Below are positions 5,112 to 9,126 of a DNA stretch of 9,126 nt, one piece after another (the stretch's first letter is position 1; every line of letters begins with the position of its first letter). The DNA is from Verrucomicrobiales bacterium (GTDB lineage Bacteria; Verrucomicrobiota; Verrucomicrobiia; Limisphaerales; UBA1096). A program made the position numbers and the translations under genes. Location: contig WTHH01000362.1 of NCBI GenBank assembly GCA_011523195.1, forward strand, positions 1-9,126. Reading direction: 5' to 3'. The notes under the pieces are model-generated. The model was not told the origin of the DNA. It searched no databases and saw nothing but the letters and a program-made list of their open reading frames with translations.

Positions 5112-5957
5112 ATGATGGACGACACGAATTACAAACAACAGCAAGGAGCGGCGCTTGGTAAAGCGCTTTGCCAAGCGAAGCGCACCAGGGTGAGTGCGTT
5201 TACGCTGTTGGAACTGCTGGTTGTCATCGCCATCATGTCCATCATTGTGAGCACCTCGCTGCCAGCGTTGCAGGGGTTGGGGCGCACCGGCAAAAACACC
5301 GGGGCGGCGCGGCAAGTGCTGGAGGATTTACGTTATGCCCGGCAGGTTGCCCTGCGAAACCGGTCGGACGTGTACATGGTTTTCACGCCGTCGAACGTCT
5401 GGAGCATCATCCGAAATGTGGACCGCGAAAAATTGCCGCCCCGTAAAAAGGATCCCCGGTTGTTGTCGCTGACCAACATGATTGAGAAGCAGTACAGCGG
5501 ATACGCGATCGTATCGATGCGGACGGTTGGTGATCAGCCCGGGCAAAAATTTCCCAACTACCTGACCGAGTGGAAAAAACTGCCATCGGGAATGTTGATC
5601 GCGCCCCACAAGATCACCCTTGCAGGCCAAGCTGGCGGATTTCAGGCGCAGTCAATCCCGTTTCCCATTTCAGATAGCAGCCCGGCGATGTTGCCGGCGG
5701 TGGGATTCAACTCTCGCGGCCAGCTCAAGTCTGGACGCGACGAGGTCATCCCGCTGGTGTCAGGCAGCGTGATGCACGAGCAGGATCGATTTGGAAATTA
5801 CCAGCCGTCGAGGCCGGATGTGCAGGTCACCGGTGGGTACGAGGACACAGTCGAAAACGGCCAGTTCAAGCCTGCTTACCATCATCAAATCCGGATCAAC
5901 TCCATGACAGGCCGTGCCCTGCTTGAGGAATGGCCTAGTGAGGAAGACTTGAAATGA
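5112..5957 (+). CDS. Type II secretion minor pseudopilin, GspH-like
   Basis: The product is 281 residues from the ATG at 5112. After a basic leader (…CQAKRTRVSA) comes FTLLELLVVIAIMSIIVST with Glu at +5. The residue before the cut is Ala29 rather than the usual Gly, a tolerated but less favoured variant. The following helix, ARQVLEDLRYARQVALRNR, and the strand VYMVFTP are the classical GspH/FimT pattern. GspH is a minor pseudopilin near the tip. It is longer than typical GspH (about 170-190 residues). The start is uncertain: an in-frame TTG at 5082 overlaps the previous gene by 10 nt and would add ten residues, and the ATG at 5115 is also possible; no clear Shine-Dalgarno precedes any of them. 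The 20-nt gap contains a palindrome half-site (5100-5108). Confidence 0.82.
   Translation: MMDDTNYKQQQGAALGKALCQAKRTRVSAFTLLELLVVIAIMSIIVSTSLPALQGLGRTGKNTGAARQVLEDLRYARQVALRNRSDVYMVFTPSNVWSIIRNVDREKLPPRKKDPRLLSLTNMIEKQYSGYAIVSMRTVGDQPGQKFPNYLTEWKKLPSGMLIAPHKITLAGQAGGFQAQSIPFPISDSSPAMLPAVGFNSRGQLKSGRDEVIPLVSGSVMHEQDRFGNYQPSRPDVQVTGGYEDTVENGQFKPAYHHQIRINSMTGRALLEEWPSEEDLK
5152..5177. repeat. 26-bp near-perfect nested palindrome in the GspH-like leader
   Basis: Outer arms CGCTTGG (5152-5158) and CCAAGCG (5171-5177) are the two halves of the dispersed palindrome. They are separated by a 12-bp segment TAAAGCGCTTTG that is itself palindromic apart from a T-G wobble pair. All other 12 pairs match. 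It encodes ALGKALCQAK, just before the prepilin cleavage site. Confidence 0.8.
5941..5946 (+). promoter_or_regulatory. Shine-Dalgarno of the GspI-like gene
   Basis: AGGAAG lies 7 nt before the ATG at 5954, inside the end of the GspH-like gene. It is the clearest ribosome-binding site in the operon and fixes the start of the next gene, whose ATG overlaps the preceding TGA. Confidence 0.6.
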
Positions 5958-6811
5958 AACTGATGATCCCCAAAAACCAACTCCGGCGCGCAGTCGGTTT
6001 CACGATGATCGAGTTGGTCATCTGTCTTGGGATCATTGCGTTCGCGTTGGTTGCCATCATCGGTGTATTGCCTGTGGGGATCAACGTGCAGAAGGACAAC
6101 CGCGAGGAGACTATCATCGTGCAGGACGGGATGTATTGGATGGAGGCGATCCGGAGTGGTGCCACCGGTCTGGATAACCTGACCAACCATGTGGACTACA
6201 TCCGCATCGACGAGACCTCGAACCGTGCGGGCTATCGCTGGGAACCGGTGCCGGCCGGGGCGGGGGATAACCATTTGTTCCTGCCGGGAGGTGCGGAGAT
6301 CATCGGACTGCTGAGTATGCCGGTGCAGGCCGACCTGGTGGGTCCGGTGACGGTGAAAAACTGGCCGCAGGTCGACACCCGTTCCGGGGAGTACAATTAC
6401 ATCCGGGCCAAGGTTCGAGCGATCACTGGCAGCGCTGTTGATTATGCGGAGTTTGCCCGGGAGATGGCGTTCTCCTATCGGCTTACGTCGGAAGTGCGTC
6501 CGGTACGAACCGTGGAAGATTGGGCGGGGTACGACGGCACGGGGGTTGGGAATATCAACAGGTTTCGCAAGTTGAATTTTTTCGAGGTCAAGTTGACGTT
6601 GGAATGGCCTGTGTTCGAGTTTGGCGGCAAGGAGAGGGTGGGGCCGAACAAGCGCGTGTTTCGCTCGATGGTTTCAGGTCGATTGGTGAACCGTCAGATC
6701 AATCGGCTGATGCCGGATCGGAATACCGGGCAGTTTCCGGAGCATCCGAACTCGCCGTTTTTCTTTTTTGAACCGCACAAGTTCAGCACACCGAATTTTG
6801 TTACACAGTAG
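5954..6811 (+). CDS. Type II secretion minor pseudopilin, GspI/PilV-like
   Basis: The protein has 285 residues with leader MKLMIPKNQLRRAVG, cleavage at G15|F16-TMIE (Glu20) and a hydrophobic helix LVICLGIIAFALVAIIGVLP. The sequence ALVAIIGVLPVGI followed by a short linker is typical of GspI/PilV-type minor pilins, as is its place between the H-like and J-like genes. GspI nucleates the pseudopilus tip with GspJ and GspK. The rest (FRSMVSGRLVNRQ near the end) gives no further recognised domain, and the protein is more than twice the usual GspI length. Start and stop overlap the neighbours closely: ATGA with the preceding gene, and TAG directly abutting the next ATG. The I assignment rests on order and N-terminus. 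Confidence 0.75.
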   Translation: MKLMIPKNQLRRAVGFTMIELVICLGIIAFALVAIIGVLPVGINVQKDNREETIIVQDGMYWMEAIRSGATGLDNLTNHVDYIRIDETSNRAGYRWEPVPAGAGDNHLFLPGGAEIIGLLSMPVQADLVGPVTVKNWPQVDTRSGEYNYIRAKVRAITGSAVDYAEFAREMAFSYRLTSEVRPVRTVEDWAGYDGTGVGNINRFRKLNFFEVKLTLEWPVFEFGGKERVGPNKRVFRSMVSGRLVNRQINRLMPDRNTGQFPEHPNSPFFFFEPHKFSTPNFVTQ

Positions 6812-7816
6812 ATGATAATCGCATCCACCAACAGGCCGTTGCGGGCCAGCTTCAAGCGGGGATTTACCTTACTCGAAATGCTCGTGACGGTGTCGGTGAT
6901 GACGATGATAATCTACGTGCTCTATGCATTGTTCGACACGACACAGAGCGCCCTGCGCAAGAACGCAGCACAGGTGGACGTCAACGAGGGCGGTCGCGCA
7001 GCAATGGAAATGATCGTCCGCGAACTGTCTCAGATGGAGGTGAGCGGTTATCCGCCGGTAATGGATCAGGGAAGTGGCCGCGTGTTGTCCGGCAGCAAGA
7101 GCTTTCATTCCCGCCCTACGCCGGGTACCCAGCCGTTGCTGCTCGCCTATCAGTCCGACGCGTTGACGGCGGAGGCCACAGCTTCCGATCTGGCTCAGGG
7201 ATTTAGGACAAACGTTCTGCAGGACTTTACTTTTACCAGTCGTGGCGAACTTGGCTTCGACATCACGAGTTTCCGTGTGGTCAATGTGGAGAACGGGATT
7301 GGGATGCTGGGTCGCTACGGATCTGCCGGGTCGCTGCACACGACGGATCCGCGTGCCACGATGGTCAACAAGTCGCTGGCATTTAATCTGCACTTTGACG
7401 CCGCTGTCGCGCAGCCATCGGATTCGGGCCTGTTCCAGCCGATCACAGACGGGGTAATTCATTTTCGTATCACGGCGTTTGATCAATATGGCCGCGAACT
7501 GCTGGCGACTGCCGCTTGGCCTGATCCGCTTGGCCTTAATCTAGAGCGGCTCAACTCCCAGGGCCAAGCGCTGTTCATTCCCTTTCCCAACCGGCCGGTG
7601 GACGGCACTCTCGTGCAGGAACCAGCTTATCAGCAGCACGCCTGGTTTTACGGAGCGTTGCCGGCTTATTTTGACGTGGAGATGGCGGTCATCGAGCCGG
7701 ACGTGCTGGCACAGGTCAGGCAGATGGCACCCGCTTTTCAGGCGAATTTTCTGGGACAGAAAATCAACAAGGTCACGCTGTTTCGTCAGCGCATACCGAT
7801 CAGGCAGACACGGTGA
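6812..7816 (+). CDS. Type II secretion minor pseudopilin, GspJ-like
   Basis: The 334-residue prepilin has the site KRG17|F18-TLLEM with Glu at +5 (residue 22) and hydrophobic helix MLVTVSVMTMIIYVLYALF. The next part, FDTTQSALRK followed by GGRAAMEMIVRELSQME, resembles the N-terminal helix and the RA-x-xxIxRELxQ pattern of GspJ. The remaining two thirds should form the globular tip domain. It is longer than ordinary GspJ (about 200 residues). Translation probably depends on coupling, because the ATG follows the TAG of the upstream gene without a gap and no Shine-Dalgarno is visible. The end overlaps the next start as GTGA (7813-7816). Two palindrome half-sites (7513-7535) and an inverted half (7562-7570) lie in the gene. 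Confidence 0.77.
   Translation: MIIASTNRPLRASFKRGFTLLEMLVTVSVMTMIIYVLYALFDTTQSALRKNAAQVDVNEGGRAAMEMIVRELSQMEVSGYPPVMDQGSGRVLSGSKSFHSRPTPGTQPLLLAYQSDALTAEATASDLAQGFRTNVLQDFTFTSRGELGFDITSFRVVNVENGIGMLGRYGSAGSLHTTDPRATMVNKSLAFNLHFDAAVAQPSDSGLFQPITDGVIHFRITAFDQYGRELLATAAWPDPLGLNLERLNSQGQALFIPFPNRPVDGTLVQEPAYQQHAWFYGALPAYFDVEMAVIEPDVLAQVRQMAPAFQANFLGQKINKVTLFRQRIPIRQTR
7513..7570. repeat. Two direct half-sites CGCTTGGCC and one inverted half GGCCAAGCG
   Basis: CGCTTGGCC occurs at 7513-7521 and 7527-7535, a 14-bp period, and its reverse complement at 7562-7570. The two direct copies fall in different reading frames of the GspJ-like gene (AAWPD, then PLGL), as the period is not a multiple of three. 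Confidence 0.7.
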
Positions 7817-9126
7817 AGTTTTTCAGGGCAAAACGCGGCGCGGCACTAGTCATCACCCTCATCATGTTGGGGATGGTGACTGCGATGGCGGTGGTGTTTC
7901 TCTCGATCAGCCGTCGCGAGCGGGCCTCGGTCTCGGTGATCACCGATCAGGCAGGAGCCCAGTTGATGGCCGAGACCGCCACGGCACAGGCGCTCTCCAA
8001 GGTGGTCAGCCGGATGGTGACCACGCAGAACCCTTTGGCTTACGGCTTGTCTGTTTCCACCAACTACATCAACCGCGTTGGTTATCTTCCAGGAAACTTG
8101 TCGGCCACGAACGTGGGTTATGTTTATCCGAACGGTAAGCCGCTGAACCAGAACGACTTGTTGATGAACTTGGCCAAGCTGCAGCATCTGCCTCGGCCGC
8201 CGGTGTTCGTTGACACCAATGCGCTAGGCTGGCGACCGAAAAATTTTACCAGGACAGACGACTTCCGGTTCTTTCTTGATATCAACCGTAACCGGGCCTA
8301 CGAGCCGACTGGACTGCAGGTGATCACCAACTTTCAGGGCCGCCCGGTCGTGGGGCAGGATGGTCTGTTGATGACCGATTACTTTGTCGGCGACCCCGAG
8401 TGGATTGGTCAACTCGACAATCCGGATGCGCCCCACAGTCCGACCAACAAATTCATTGGACGTTACGCGTACATGGTACTGCCGACCGGGCGATCGCTGG
8501 ATATCAACTACATCCACAATCAGGCGCGCGACCCAATGAAGCGCAACCTCGACAGGCCAAGCGGCCGGGGTAACCAGTATCTTTACTTACGAAATCAGGG
8601 CGTGGGCTCGTGGGAATTGAATCTGGCCGCATTCCTCGCCCAGTTAAACCCTATCCAGTGGTGGTACTACTACGACTGGCTTGGTCGCCCAGTGAACGCG
8701 AACGGTCTGGAATACCCGCGGGCCGATCGGCTCTCCTTCTCTGACTCCCGGGATATTCTCTTGCACCGTTACAACGGCTCCCGTCGTGACTGGGTGCCGG
8801 GCGACAACGTGCCACAGGGCTTGGCTAGCATGGTGACAACGCTTGGACTGCCGTTTAACGAGGCGTCCCGGTTTGGGTTCAACATGGTGGACGACTACTC
8901 CGACGGGCCGTTGGCGTTGAACGACACGCCTATGCTGGACAGCGAGGACGGGCTGCGAACTGACCCGGTGACCGCCCCTTGGCCGGGCGCGGATAACCCA
9001 CGCCGCTTCACCGACGTTCAGCAACTCCTGACTTTCCAGCAATACATTGAGCCGCCGATGCGGGCGACCAATTTCGTCAGTCGTCTTCGCCAGTCGATGG
9101 AGGTGAACCCAAGGAATTTCCGTGCC
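7813..9126 (+). CDS. GspK/PilX-like minor pseudopilin, partial (438 codons, runs off the right edge)
   Basis: Starting at a GTG that overlaps the preceding TGA, the frame stays open for 438 codons to the window edge. The N-terminus, MKFFRAKRG|AALVITLIML, has a basic leader, a Gly9 cleavage position and a hydrophobic helix (GMVTAMAVVFLSI). It has no Glu at +5 (Ile14 instead), which is a known trait of GspK (XcpX), the large pseudopilin capping the tip. The RG-AAL-x-x-x-LI pattern also fits PilX. The large ectodomain is rich in Asn, Asp, Tyr and Trp (NPIQWWYYYDWLGRP) and has no other recognised domain. At more than 438 residues it already exceeds usual GspK (about 320). No Shine-Dalgarno is clear, so coupling is likely. 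It could instead be a lineage-specific tip adhesin. Confidence 0.75.
   Translation, partial: MKFFRAKRGAALVITLIMLGMVTAMAVVFLSISRRERASVSVITDQAGAQLMAETATAQALSKVVSRMVTTQNPLAYGLSVSTNYINRVGYLPGNLSATNVGYVYPNGKPLNQNDLLMNLAKLQHLPRPPVFVDTNALGWRPKNFTRTDDFRFFLDINRNRAYEPTGLQVITNFQGRPVVGQDGLLMTDYFVGDPEWIGQLDNPDAPHSPTNKFIGRYAYMVLPTGRSLDINYIHNQARDPMKRNLDRPSGRGNQYLYLRNQGVGSWELNLAAFLAQLNPIQWWYYYDWLGRPVNANGLEYPRADRLSFSDSRDILLHRYNGSRRDWVPGDNVPQGLASMVTTLGLPFNEASRFGFNMVDDYSDGPLALNDTPMLDSEDGLRTDPVTAPWPGADNPRRFTDVQQLLTFQQYIEPPMRATNFVSRLRQSMEVNPRNFRA
8167..8180. repeat. Degenerate palindrome copy AACTTGGCCAAGCT
   Basis: The core CTTGGCCAAG is intact but the outer bases differ. It is read as NLAKL in the GspK-like gene. 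A half-site GGCCAAGCG follows at 8555-8563 in the same gene (frame: RPSG). Confidence 0.6.

Noticed and set aside
6869..7486. Minus-strand frame of 205 codons opposite the GspJ-like gene
   Set aside because: Its composition (many Arg, His, Gln without any domain) is that of an antisense shadow of the prepilin gene.
1..9126. CRISPR array, tRNA, rRNA or transposase gene
   Set aside because: No regularly spaced repeat-spacer pattern, no cloverleaf-like sequence and no transposase motif was seen on either strand; the dispersed palindromes are irregularly spaced and lie inside genes.

Overview
The window is GC-rich, mostly coding, and looks like a member of the Verrucomicrobiota/PVC group or a close relative. 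I infer this from the style of the long pseudopilins (GFTLIELLVVIAIIAIL leaders, NPWRYVS and DPWGNPY blocks), from the hypothetical protein at the left end, and from a BrnT/CopG-like pair. The lineage is inferred by family resemblance only; no search was run.

Layout. The left edge (1-24, minus strand) appears to carry the first eight codons of sucC (MNLLEYQA). An AT-rich divergent intergenic region (25-261) follows, with a double CTACGTAG palindrome just upstream of a 202-residue hypothetical protein (262-870, plus). That gene ends at a strong intrinsic terminator (897-931), which lies inside the 3' end of the convergent gene. The minus-strand pair, glycosyltransferase (1640-2803) then methyltransferase (880-1647), overlaps by 8 nt and is probably a surface-glycan operon. 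A divergent control region (2804-2951) with 11-bp tandem repeats separates it from the plus-strand operon.

The plus-strand operon starts with a BrnT-like toxin (2952-3233) and a CopG/BrnA-like antitoxin (3267-3542). It runs by ATGA stop/start overlap into six tightly packed pseudopilin genes: two GspG-like (3539-4276, 4273-5091), GspH-like (5112-5957), GspI-like (5954-6811), GspJ-like (6812-7816) and a GspK-like gene starting with GTG at 7813 and running off the right edge. The order matches the classical G-H-I-J-K pseudopilin block of type II secretion, which builds the periplasmic pseudopilus. No secretin, ATPase, platform protein or prepilin peptidase is in the window.

The most unusual signal is a dispersed palindrome with consensus CGCTTGGCCAAGCG, inside genes on both strands and read in all three frames (LAKR, LGQA, WPS). 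Its core TTGGCCAA occurs seven times in 9.1 kb, where about 0.14 is expected by chance. It resembles in kind, not sequence, the HIP1 palindrome of cyanobacteria. Copies cluster at the 3' end of the glycosyltransferase and in the basic leader peptides of two prepilins. A second point of interest is the toxin-antitoxin-like pair fused translationally to a secretion operon.
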